This document shows positions 1 to 6,238 of a stretch of 6,739 bases of DNA, in pieces. Each line of letters opens with the position of its first letter. Position 1 is the stretch's first letter. Below the pieces are notes generated by a model. That model was given only the letters and a program-made list of their open reading frames with translations, was not told the DNA's origin and did not search any database. Position numbers and translations under genes: made by a program. The stretch comes from Muribaculaceae bacterium (lineage in GTDB: Bacteria; Bacteroidota; Bacteroidia; Bacteroidales; Muribaculaceae), in assembly GCA_017619255.1 (NCBI GenBank), contig JAFZSS010000237.1, forward strand, positions 1 to 6,739, given 5' to 3'.

Positions 1-147
1 ATGTAACCCTTTGTTTTTCAATATCGTTACACTCAAAATGAGATTTCCAAATTTTTTGAGCACTTTTTTATAAGAAAATATTGCCCGAAATTTGTACTGC
101 TAAAAAGCACTATTACAGACCAACCATTACTAAGGAAATATTACAGA
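1..147. other. AT-rich region upstream of dnaA
   Basis: This stretch has no supportable gene. It is very AT-rich, with runs of T at 52-57 and 64-69 followed by a TTATAA core at 67-72. I looked for DnaA boxes (TTATCCACA and close variants, both strands) and found none, so it is not evidently an origin even though it precedes dnaA. It must hold the dnaA promoter and ribosome-binding region. The gene on the left side lies outside the window. Confidence 0.6.
87..94 (+). promoter_or_regulatory. Weak candidate -7 element for dnaA
   Basis: GAAATTTG at 87-94 matches the Bacteroidota -7 consensus TAnnTTTG with one mismatch (G for T at the first base). It would give a leader of roughly 45-50 bases. 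No clear TTG/TTTG sits at the expected 19-21 base spacing; only a T-run at 64-69 is there. This is the weakest of the promoter calls. The real dnaA promoter may lie elsewhere in the AT-rich region or outside the window. Confidence 0.25.
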
Positions 148-1551
148 ATGTTTAACGTTGCACAACAGTGGAACCGTTGCCTTGACGCCATTAAGGCTAA
201 CCTCCCGGCCGAACAATTCGATGTTTGGTTCGCTCCCATTGTTGCCGTTGACTATGAACAGGAAAACAGCCGTGTGACGCTCAGAGTGCCCTCGCAGTTT
301 TTTGTTGAGCAGATTGAGGGACGATATATCAATATACTCTCTGCAGCCTTGAAGAAGGTCTTTGGCGAGAATGTCAAGCTCACCTATAAGTATAATGTGG
401 TGGGTAATGACGACGCGAGCGCCGTTGAGCAGACCGAGGACAATTCGAGCGTCAGGTTTAAACAGGAACTCAAGATCCGCAAGCCGCGTGTGGCCAACCC
501 GTTTGAGCGTGAAGATACGCTCGACGACATCGATCCGCAGCTGAATCCGCGATACACCTTTGAGAATTATTGCAGTAGCATGAGCAACAAGCTCGCCCTC
601 AGCATTGGTCAAGCTATAGCCGAGCATCCCGAGGTGAAGACATACAACCCCTTGTTTGTCTTCGGTGCGACTGGTGTGGGAAAAACCCACCTCCTGCAGG
701 CTGTCGGCATCAAACTCAAAGAGAATAATCCGCGCATGAGGGTACTCTATGTATCGTCGAGAATTTTTGAGAGCCAGTACACGACTGCCGTTCAGCACAA
801 AAAGGTCAACGACTTCATCAATTTTTATCAGAGTATTGATGTGCTCTTGCTTGACGATATCCAGTTCTTTGCTGGTAAGCCGGGCACACAAAACACCTTC
901 TTCCATATCTTCAACCATCTGCACCAGCATCAGCGGCAACTAATCATGTCCAGCGATCGCCGTCCGAGCGATCTCGATGGTATGGAGCCCAGGCTCATCT
1001 CGCGCTTCAAGTGGGGCATGACGGTGGAGCTGGAGAAACCCGACTATGAGCTGCGTCGCAAGTTCTTGACTATGAAGGCGGCTCAAGACGGATTGAAAAT
1101 CAGTGATGAGGTGCTCGATTTCATCGCTACGAATGTCGTGGAAAGTGTCCGTGAACTGGAAGGCGTCATGGTTGCTTTGCTTGCTCACGCCACCATGTTG
1201 GGACAGGACATCACGATAGATTTGGCGCGCAGTATCATCGGCAATACCGTCAAAGTCGCTGAGAAACAGGTGACCTTTGAGTCGATAGCTGAGACCGTTG
1301 CTGATTACTACAACTTGCCTACCGATGTACTTTATGGCAAATCCCGCAAACGCGAGATCAGTGATGCTCGCCAGCTTGTGATGTATCTTGCCAAGAAAGA
1401 AGCGCAGATGTCATCGACCAGCATCGGTGCCAAACTTGACCGCACCCATGCCACAGTGCTGCATGCTTGCATCCAGATTGAGCAACGCATGTCGATCGAG
1501 AAAGATTTCTCGCGTGAGGTACAGGCGATTACTGCCAGCCTGACTCAATAA
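148..1551 (+). CDS. dnaA: Chromosomal replication initiator protein DnaA
   Basis: DnaA is the cytosolic AAA+ ATPase that binds DnaA boxes at oriC, oligomerises with ATP, melts the origin and helps load the replicative helicase. The 467-residue product has all four domains: domain I (about 1-85, with the motif DVWFAPI at 25-31), a short charged linker (about 86-128), the AAA+ core (about 130-345) and the DNA-binding domain IV (about 375-467). Visible motifs are Walker A GATGVGKT (173-180), Walker B LLLDDIQF (233-240), sensor 1 SSDRRPSDL (268-276), arginine finger R286 in RLISRFKWG, and sensor 2 R335 in VRELEGV. The domain IV signature RTHATVLHAC (432-441) is recognisable, but differs from the classic RDHTTVLHAC and is preceded by a one-residue deletion relative to E. 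coli. The ATG at 148 is preceded by AAGGAA at 132-137, a plausible weak ribosome site. The gene stands alone, without dnaN behind it, and ends in a strong terminator. Confidence 0.98.
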   Translation: MFNVAQQWNRCLDAIKANLPAEQFDVWFAPIVAVDYEQENSRVTLRVPSQFFVEQIEGRYINILSAALKKVFGENVKLTYKYNVVGNDDASAVEQTEDNSSVRFKQELKIRKPRVANPFEREDTLDDIDPQLNPRYTFENYCSSMSNKLALSIGQAIAEHPEVKTYNPLFVFGATGVGKTHLLQAVGIKLKENNPRMRVLYVSSRIFESQYTTAVQHKKVNDFINFYQSIDVLLLDDIQFFAGKPGTQNTFFHIFNHLHQHQRQLIMSSDRRPSDLDGMEPRLISRFKWGMTVELEKPDYELRRKFLTMKAAQDGLKISDEVLDFIATNVVESVRELEGVMVALLAHATMLGQDITIDLARSIIGNTVKVAEKQVTFESIAETVADYYNLPTDVLYGKSRKREISDARQLVMYLAKKEAQMSSTSIGAKLDRTHATVLHACIQIEQRMSIEKDFSREVQAITASLTQ

Positions 1552-1571
1552 TCAAGTCAAGAAAATCAGTT

Positions 1572-1614
1572 ACCGGGGATGTTCCTGTGTCTAAAGGAAC
1601 TTCCCCGGTTTTTT
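1572..1614 (+). terminator. Intrinsic terminator of dnaA (possibly bidirectional)
   Basis: A near-perfect hairpin starts 20 bases after the dnaA stop. The arm 1572-1585 (ACCGGGGATGTTCC) pairs with 1596-1609 as 8 bp, one T-T mismatch, then 5 bp, closing a 10-base loop, and it is followed by six T (1609-1614). It also lies 22 bases beyond the stop of the convergent exonuclease gene. Read on the minus strand, the hairpin is followed only by a delayed TTTT, so it could stop minus-strand transcription too, but less efficiently. Confidence 0.92.
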
Positions 1615-1635
1615 GTCTAGTCCGTTTATGTGTGA

Positions 1636-2127
1636 TTACAGCAGCTGCAGGGCAATGTGGGCGCACGCTTCAGCATCAGCCAGGGCATGGTGATGATTGC
1701 TCAGGTCAAAGCCGCAATAGGCTGCAACGGTATCGAGCCGATGGTTGGGAAGTTGCTTAAGCATCCGCTTTGCGGCGCGGCAGGTACAATAAAACTTATA
1801 ATCGGGATAATCCAACTGATAGCAGCGGAACACTGCTTTCAGGCAACTCTCGTCAAAGGACTTGTTATGGGCAACCAGGGGAAGCCCCTCGATAAAGGGT
1901 TCTATCCGTGCCCACACCGAAGGAAATAACGGGGCGTCATCAGTATCCTTGTGACCCAAGCCGTGAACTTGTTGGCACCAATAGTTGTAATAGTTGGGCT
2001 CTGGCTGTATAAGGGAGTAGAAAGTGTCGGTAATTGTCCCATCTCGCACCACAACCACGCCCACCGAGCACACGCTGGTGCGCTCCATGTTGGCAGTCTC
2101 AAAATCTATAGCCGCGAAGTGTTGCAT
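1636..2127 (-). CDS. DEDDh-family 3'-5' exonuclease (DnaQ/RNase T-like)
   Basis: The 163-residue product is a single-domain member of the DnaQ-like DEDDh exonuclease superfamily, metal-dependent enzymes that remove nucleotides from 3' ends of DNA or RNA. All catalytic residues are visible: Exo I D8 and E10 in AAIDFETA, Exo II D92 in VAHNKSFDES (86-94 region), and Exo III H146 and D151 in HHALADAEA. The protein is little more than the catalytic core. It lacks extra domains such as the BRCT seen in some DNA polymerase III epsilon-like proteins, and lacks a polymerase-binding tail like that of E. coli epsilon. It could be a stand-alone repair or RNA-processing nuclease; annotation pipelines often call such proteins 'DNA polymerase III subunit epsilon' or '3'-5' exonuclease'. 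Substrate cannot be told from the sequence. Start ATG at 2127 lies 23 bases after a -7 promoter motif. The gene is convergent with dnaA and divergent from gyrA. Confidence 0.92.
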   Translation of the reverse strand: MQHFAAIDFETANMERTSVCSVGVVVVRDGTITDTFYSLIQPEPNYYNYWCQQVHGLGHKDTDDAPLFPSVWARIEPFIEGLPLVAHNKSFDESCLKAVFRCYQLDYPDYKFYCTCRAAKRMLKQLPNHRLDTVAAYCGFDLSNHHHALADAEACAHIALQLL

Positions 2128-2150
2128 TGTTCAGTTTTCGGAATTCTGTG

Positions 2151-2158
2151 CAAAAATA
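2151..2158 (-). promoter_or_regulatory. -7 promoter element for the exonuclease gene
   Basis: Read on the minus strand, 2158-2151 is TATTTTTG, an exact match to the Bacteroidota consensus TAnnTTTG. It ends 23 bases before the exonuclease ATG, giving a short leader of about 15-20 bases. At the expected -33 spacing there is only a T-rich GTTTTT (around 2175-2180) instead of TTG, so the -33 element is weak. Confidence 0.6.
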
Positions 2159-2240
2159 CTGCTTTCATGGGATAAAAACGGCTATTGGATGAAAAATGAT
2201 GGAGATTTTAAACATTTTATCTTCATTTCAGTCAAAAAGT

Positions 2241-2253
2241 GGCGCAAAACGCC
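2241..2253. repeat. Small inverted repeat next to the gyrA -33 element
   Basis: GGCG (2241-2244) and CGCC (2250-2253) are inverted around CAAAA and directly abut the TTG of the gyrA -33 element (2254-2256). Since it lies upstream of the expected transcription start, it would act as DNA (operator or activator site), if at all. Four base pairs is short and may be chance. Confidence 0.3.
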
Positions 2254-2283
2254 TTGCCGTTAGAGAAATTATGCGTATTTTTG
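2254..2283 (+). promoter_or_regulatory. gyrA promoter, Bacteroidota type
   Basis: TTG at 2254-2256, a 19-base spacer, then TATTTTTG at 2276-2283 match the Bacteroidota primary-sigma promoter (TTTG/TTG, 19-21 bases, TAnnTTTG). The expected start of transcription is near 2288-2292, which leaves a leader of about 90 bases before gyrA. It probably drives gyrA and the TPR gene behind it. Confidence 0.8.
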
Positions 2284-2296
2284 TAGGTTAAACCTT

Positions 2297-2350
2297 ATGT
2301 CGTGGCACTCGTGCTAGCCTGGGGCTAAAGTGAGCCTGCAGTGCGGTGCC
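2297..2350 (+). promoter_or_regulatory. Structured gyrA leader with tiny upstream ORF
   Basis: The leader is markedly more GC-rich than the flanking DNA and can fold. GCACT (2305-2309) pairs with AGTGC (2340-2344), or GGCAC (2304-2308) with GTGCC (2346-2350). Inside this, TAGCC (2315-2319) pairs with GGCTA (2323-2327); alternatively GGCT (2323-2326) pairs with AGCC (2333-2336). The two inner hairpins share the same bases and exclude each other. A six-codon ORF (ATG 2297, peptide MSWHSC) has its TAG stop at 2315-2317, exactly the 5' arm of the first inner hairpin. No T-run follows, so this is not an obvious terminator. A regulatory role is inference; short ORFs and 4-5 bp stems can occur by chance. 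Confidence 0.4.
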
Positions 2351-2379
2351 CGGAACAGATTTAAAATGTAAAAATACAA

Positions 2380-4932
2380 ATGGACAACGATCGAATTTTA
2401 GAGATCAACATTGAGAACGAAATGAAGACCAGCTACATCGATTATTCGATGTCGGTCATTGTTTCGCGTGCGCTACCCGATGTGCGCGACGGCTTCAAGC
2501 CAGTGCACCGCAGGGTACTCTACGGCATGGACAAGTTGCGCAACTATTCCAATGCCCCTTATAAGAAATCGGCCCGTATCGTGGGTGATGTACTTGGTAA
2601 GTACCATCCCCACGGAGATTCTTCGGTTTACTTTGCCATGGTTCGTTTAGCCCAGGAGTGGGCGATGCGTTATCCTCTGGTTGACGGCCAGGGAAACTTC
2701 GGTTCGGTTGACGGTGACAGCCCCGCTGCCATGCGTTACACCGAGGTACGCCTTGACAAGATGGGCGAGAGCATGATGGAAGACATGGACAAGGACACCG
2801 TTGACTTTGTGCCCAACTTTGACAACACATTGGAGGAACCCTCGGTATTGCCCACCCGCATCCCTAATCTGCTGGTGAACGGCGCCACAGGTATTGCTGT
2901 CGGTATGGCAACCAATATGGCACCCCACAACCTAGGTGAGTGTATCGATGGCTGCTTGGCTCTGCTCGAGGATCCCGAGATGGAAGTGAGCGACTTGATG
3001 AACTACATCAAGGCTCCCGACTTCCCCACGGGCGGTATCATTTATGGCTACCAAGGCGTGAAAGACGCCTTCGAGACTGGTCGCGGACGCATCGTTGTGC
3101 GAGCAAAGGCTGAGATTGAAACTGAGCACAATCATGAGCGTATAGTCGTCAATGAGATTCCATACAATGTTAATAAGAAGGACCTCATTGAGAACATCGC
3201 CCGATTAGTAGAGGAAAAGAGGATTGAGGGTATCGCTGATATTAATGATGAGAGCGACCGCCACGGTATGCGCATCGTCATTGATGTTAAGAAGGATTTC
3301 AACCCCAATGTCCTACTCAATAAGCTTTATAAGATGACTGAGTTGCAGTCGTCGTTCAGTGTGAATAATGTGTGTCTGGTCAACGGCCGTCCCATGTTGC
3401 TCAACCTCAAGCAACTGCTGCACTATTTCTTGGAGCACCGCCATGAGGTGGTGATTCGCCGCACTCAGTATGAACTGAAAAAGGCAAAAGAACGCGCTCA
3501 TATCCTTGAGGGACTGATCATCGCCAGCGACAACATCGATGAGGTTATCGCTATCATCAAGAGCAGTGACTCGACCGATCATGCCATCCAGCGCCTGTGT
3601 GAGCGTTTCAGCCTTTCCGAGGTCCAGGCCCGTGCTATCGTTGAGATGCGTCTGCGTCAGCTCACCGGGCTGGAGCAGGAGAAGCTCCATAACGAGTTGG
3701 CCGAGGTGCGCAAGACCATCGAGCACTTGCAGGCTATTCTCGACGATCCCGCCGAGTGCCGTAAGGTCATCGAGCAGGAACTCATCGAGGTCAAGGAAAA
3801 ATTCGGTGACGAGCGCCGCACACAGATCGAGTATTCCAGCGAGGAGATGAACGCTGAGGACTTCTACAGTGACGATCCCATGATTATCACTATCTCACAC
3901 TTTGGTTATATTAAGCGTACTCCGCTCAAGGAATACCGTGCTCAGGCACGCGGTGGAGTGGGGGCTAAGGGCAGTGACACACGCGATGAAGACTTCATTG
4001 AGTATGTCTATGAAGCCACCAACCATAATTATATGCTGTTCTTCACGGCTACGGGCCGCTGCTTCTGGCTGCGAGTATTCGAGATCCCCGAAGGAACCAA
4101 GAACAGTAAGGGTCGTGCCATCCAGAACCTGCTTAACCTGGATTCAGAGAACCGAATCATGGCGTTCGTTCGTGCAACGGCACTGACCGATCCAGAGTAT
4201 AACCAATCACATTATATCGTATTTGCCACCAAGAACGGTATCGTTAAACGCACGAGCCTGAGCGCTTACTCTCGTCCTCGTGCTAACGGAGTGCGTGCTC
4301 TCAATATTGCCGAGGATGATCAGCTCGTGGGCGCCATCCTTACCGAGGGCGACAGTGAAGTCATCCTGGCCAACAGCAAGGGTTATGCCATCCGCTTTGC
4401 CGAGACCAAGGTGCGCGCCATGGGTCGCACTGCCACTGGTGTGCGCGGTATGCGCTTGACCGAGGATGACGAGGTCATCGGCATGATTTGCATGCGTGCT
4501 GGTACCCGAGACAATGTGCTCGTCGTTTCGGAGCAAGGTATGGGTAAGCGCAGTGCCCTCGAGGACTACCGTGTGACCAATCGTGGCGGTAAAGGTGTTA
4601 AAACTATTAACATTACCGCCAAGACTGGCAAGCTTATTGCAATTAAGAATGTGAATGACGATAATGACCTTGTCATCATCAACAAAAGCGGTATCGCCAT
4701 CAGGCTACGGGTTAGCTCACTGCGTATCGTGGGACGCGCCACCCAGGGTGTAAGACTTATCAACCTTGAGAACAAAAACGACGAGATAGCAAGCGTTTGC
4801 AAGGTGGATACCGAACCCGAGACGACCGATGAAGAGAGCGTTCGCGACGCGTTCAATGATAACAACGCTGAACTAACCGAGAACTCTGAGAACGTTGAAA
4901 ACTCCGAGAACTCACAAAACGATAACGACTAA
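2380..4932 (+). CDS. gyrA: DNA gyrase subunit A
   Basis: GyrA is the breakage-reunion subunit of gyrase (GyrA2GyrB2), which introduces negative supercoils and relaxes positive ones ahead of replication and transcription. The 850-residue protein has the winged-helix/tower core (about 1-490), with catalytic Tyr120 and its neighbour Arg119 in AAMRYTE (equivalent to E. coli Tyr122 and Arg121), the conserved HPHGDS (76-81), and [13 protein letters not shown] (167-179). A C-terminal beta-pinwheel of six repeats follows (about 495-810), then an acidic, Asn-rich tail (811-850). The classic GyrA box is QARGGVG (522-528) rather than QRRGGKG, while a later blade has NRGGKG (734-739). At the quinolone-pocket positions, Ser81 matches E. 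coli Ser83, but Phe85 replaces Asp87. The pinwheel and overall layout favour GyrA over ParC, though gyrB is not in view. The ATG at 2380 is in an A-rich context with no Shine-Dalgarno, usual in Bacteroidota. Confidence 0.95.
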   Translation: MDNDRILEINIENEMKTSYIDYSMSVIVSRALPDVRDGFKPVHRRVLYGMDKLRNYSNAPYKKSARIVGDVLGKYHPHGDSSVYFAMVRLAQEWAMRYPLVDGQGNFGSVDGDSPAAMRYTEVRLDKMGESMMEDMDKDTVDFVPNFDNTLEEPSVLPTRIPNLLVNGATGIAVGMATNMAPHNLGECIDGCLALLEDPEMEVSDLMNYIKAPDFPTGGIIYGYQGVKDAFETGRGRIVVRAKAEIETEHNHERIVVNEIPYNVNKKDLIENIARLVEEKRIEGIADINDESDRHGMRIVIDVKKDFNPNVLLNKLYKMTELQSSFSVNNVCLVNGRPMLLNLKQLLHYFLEHRHEVVIRRTQYELKKAKERAHILEGLIIASDNIDEVIAIIKSSDSTDHAIQRLCERFSLSEVQARAIVEMRLRQLTGLEQEKLHNELAEVRKTIEHLQAILDDPAECRKVIEQELIEVKEKFGDERRTQIEYSSEEMNAEDFYSDDPMIITISHFGYIKRTPLKEYRAQARGGVGAKGSDTRDEDFIEYVYEATNHNYMLFFTATGRCFWLRVFEIPEGTKNSKGRAIQNLLNLDSENRIMAFVRATALTDPEYNQSHYIVFATKNGIVKRTSLSAYSRPRANGVRALNIAEDDQLVGAILTEGDSEVILANSKGYAIRFAETKVRAMGRTATGVRGMRLTEDDEVIGMICMRAGTRDNVLVVSEQGMGKRSALEDYRVTNRGGKGVKTINITAKTGKLIAIKNVNDDNDLVIINKSGIAIRLRVSSLRIVGRATQGVRLINLENKNDEIASVCKVDTEPETTDEESVRDAFNDNNAELTENSENVENSENSQNDND
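4879..4914 (+). repeat. Four tandem 9-bp repeats in the gyrA 3' end
   Basis: GAGAACTCT, GAGAACGTT, GAAAACTCC and GAGAACTCA lie head to tail, coding (Glu-Asn-Ser/Val) four times at residues 834-845 of GyrA. The repeat unit is a multiple of three, so a change in copy number would keep the frame and only lengthen or shorten the disordered acidic tail. Confidence 0.8.
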
Positions 4933-4963
4933 TCATTATAAACTACTTTAATTGTTAAGAAAA

Positions 4964-6097
4964 ATGAAAAAGATGATTCTTTTCGCCGCTGCCGCCATCA
5001 TGGCCTTCGGCGCATCGGCTCAAATGAGCCTCGTGAAAGATCTTGCTAAGAAGGTTGGAACTGGCAACCCGCAGGCCTATGCCGAAGTGTTGGATGCCAT
5101 TCAGCCCGCCTTGATGAACCCTGAGAGTGCTAATGACGCGCTCACATGGTACACTGCCGGTAAGGCTGCCTTTGGTCTCTATGACACCATGTTTGGCGCT
5201 AAGTCACTGGGACAACCGGTTGATGACAACATGATGAATGAGGTCCTGAGTGCTGCTTATGAGTTCTATCAGACCGCACTGCCCCTTGACAGCGTTGTTG
5301 AGGTGGACAAGAACGGTGCTCCCAAACTCAACAAGGATGGTAGCAAGAAGATCAAGACCAAATTCAGCAAGGAAATCATCGGCGCACTCACCGCTCACAT
5401 GGGTGACATCGCTAACGCCGGTAACATCTATCTGCAGGCCAACGATTGGGTAAATGCCGCTAACGCTTACGGCAACTTTGCCGAAATCGCTCGCGCTCCC
5501 TTCGCTATCGCCAATGGCGTGGCTCCTGCCGACAGCGTGATCAGCCAGGTGCGTTTCTTCCAGGCTTACTCACAGTATCAGGCTAAGGACTTTGCTAACG
5601 CCTACGAGAACTTCACCAAGGCTCGCAATATGGGTTACACCACCGACAATATTGTTGAGTTCCAGACCTCTTCGCTGGCCAACATGGTTCAGGAGATGCT
5701 TGACAAGAATGAGTATGACGGTGCCTTGAATTTCATCCAGAACGCCCTCAAGAATGATCCCAACAATGCCATCCTGCATGACATCATGGGCTTCACGATG
5801 GAGCTGAAGGATGGTATCGATGCCGCTCTGCCGTTCTACCGTCACGCAGCTGAGGTGGATCCTACCTATGCCAACGCTTTCTTTGATGTGGGCCGCTGCC
5901 TCTACCTGCAGGCTCAGAAGATTATCGATGATAATCCCTCGGCTACCACCAAGGATCTCGTTCCCAAGCTGAAACCCATCTACGATGAGGCCCTTCCTTA
6001 CTTGAGGAAAGCCATCGAGCTGGATAAGGAGAACCCCAAGCCCCAGAGCGTGCTTGATGACATTCTCTACAAGTTTGAGATGATGGGTGTGAAATAA
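4964..6097 (+). CDS. Secreted tetratricopeptide-repeat protein, function unknown
   Basis: The 377-residue product begins with a clear Sec signal peptide: MKK, a hydrophobic stretch (4-16) and an ASA-Q cleavage site after residue 19. There is no lipobox Cys, so it should be a soluble periplasmic or exported protein. The mature part is alpha-helical, with TPR-like helix pairs at about 145-176, 195-224, 236-267, 269-302 and 303-357; the last is interrupted by an insertion (about 319-338). The best TPR matches are DGALNFIQNALKNDPNN and DEALPYLRKAIELDKENP. A Lys-rich segment (114-136, containing TKFSK) is shared with the next gene's product. TPRs bind other proteins; the partner is unknown. I prefer ATG 4964 over an in-frame TTG at 4952, as it gives a standard signal peptide. 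It lies 31 bases after gyrA with no terminator or promoter between, so it is probably cotranscribed with gyrA, and it is followed by a terminator. Confidence 0.85.
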   Translation: MKKMILFAAAAIMAFGASAQMSLVKDLAKKVGTGNPQAYAEVLDAIQPALMNPESANDALTWYTAGKAAFGLYDTMFGAKSLGQPVDDNMMNEVLSAAYEFYQTALPLDSVVEVDKNGAPKLNKDGSKKIKTKFSKEIIGALTAHMGDIANAGNIYLQANDWVNAANAYGNFAEIARAPFAIANGVAPADSVISQVRFFQAYSQYQAKDFANAYENFTKARNMGYTTDNIVEFQTSSLANMVQEMLDKNEYDGALNFIQNALKNDPNNAILHDIMGFTMELKDGIDAALPFYRHAAEVDPTYANAFFDVGRCLYLQAQKIIDDNPSATTKDLVPKLKPIYDEALPYLRKAIELDKENPKPQSVLDDILYKFEMMGVK

Positions 6098-6118
6098 GCG
6101 TTTAACATCAATTTATAG

Positions 6119-6165
6119 CGATAGCGAGCGGCTGGAAACCTTACCAACGCTCGCTATTGTTTTTT
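6119..6165 (+). terminator. Intrinsic terminator after the first TPR gene
   Basis: ATAGCGAGCG (6121-6130) pairs perfectly with CGCTCGCTAT (6148-6157), extendable by a G-T and a C-G pair (6119-6120 with 6158-6159). The loop is 17 bases, and six T follow at 6160-6165. It starts 22 bases after the TPR stop codon and should end the gyrA-TPR transcript, separating it from the paralogous gene downstream. Confidence 0.92.
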
Positions 6166-6182
6166 CCAATCGGTGGCTAATG

Positions 6183-6213
6183 TTGCACGCACGGCAAAAA
6201 ATGACTAATTTTG
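6183..6213 (+). promoter_or_regulatory. Promoter of the second TPR-type gene
   Basis: TTG at 6183-6185, a 20-base spacer and TAATTTTG at 6206-6213 match the Bacteroidota promoter consensus exactly at the -7 element. Transcription should start near 6217-6221, about 20 bases before the GTG start codon at 6239. Together with the terminator upstream, this shows the gene is transcribed independently of gyrA. Confidence 0.8.
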
Positions 6214-6216
6214 CCG
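6192..6216. repeat. Perfect inverted repeat over the promoter (operator-like)
   Basis: CGGCAAAA (6192-6199) and TTTTGCCG (6209-6216) form a perfect 8-bp dyad separated by 9 bases. The right arm covers the TTTG of the -7 element and runs 3 bases past it; the left arm lies in the spacer. Symmetry of this kind across a -7 element is typical of binding sites for dimeric repressors. No regulator gene is visible nearby, so the role is inference. Confidence 0.5.
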
Positions 6217-6238
6217 CCGATTGTATGAAACTAAGATT

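Noticed and set aside
1..147. Possible replication origin next to dnaA
   Set aside because: The region is AT-rich, but no DnaA-box-like 9-mer cluster was found there. In Bacteroidota, oriC is often not next to dnaA.
130..939. Long open frame (269 codons) on the minus strand antisense to dnaA
   Set aside because: It lies opposite the conserved DnaA domains, has no recognisable motif, and its start runs into dnaA sequence without a promoter. It is a by-product of dnaA codon use.
2147..2155. TGTGCAAAA as a possible DnaA box (reverse of TTATCCACA)
   Set aside because: It is a single degenerate match with two differences, and it overlaps the exonuclease -7 element, so it is likely chance.
1657..2263. 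Several plus-strand open frames opposite and beyond the exonuclease gene
   Set aside because: The minus-strand protein has complete catalytic motifs and its own promoter; the plus-strand frames overlap one another and resemble no family I know.
2366..2371. ATG-TAA minimal start-stop 9 bases before the gyrA start
   Set aside because: It is a two-codon coincidence in A/T-rich sequence; there is nothing to show ribosomes use it.
3313..3726. Minus-strand open frame of 137 codons within gyrA
   Set aside because: It is fully inside the conserved GyrA coding region and has no independent signals.
2380..4932. Topoisomerase IV subunit ParC instead of GyrA
   Set aside because: The full-length pinwheel, the GyrA-like QARGGVG and [15 protein letters not shown] segments and the acidic tail fit GyrA better. 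Family alignment would settle any doubt.
4952..4963. TTG at 4952 as start of the first TPR gene
   Set aside because: The in-frame ATG at 4964 gives a standard MKK signal peptide that aligns with the paralogue; the TTG would add four residues with no support.
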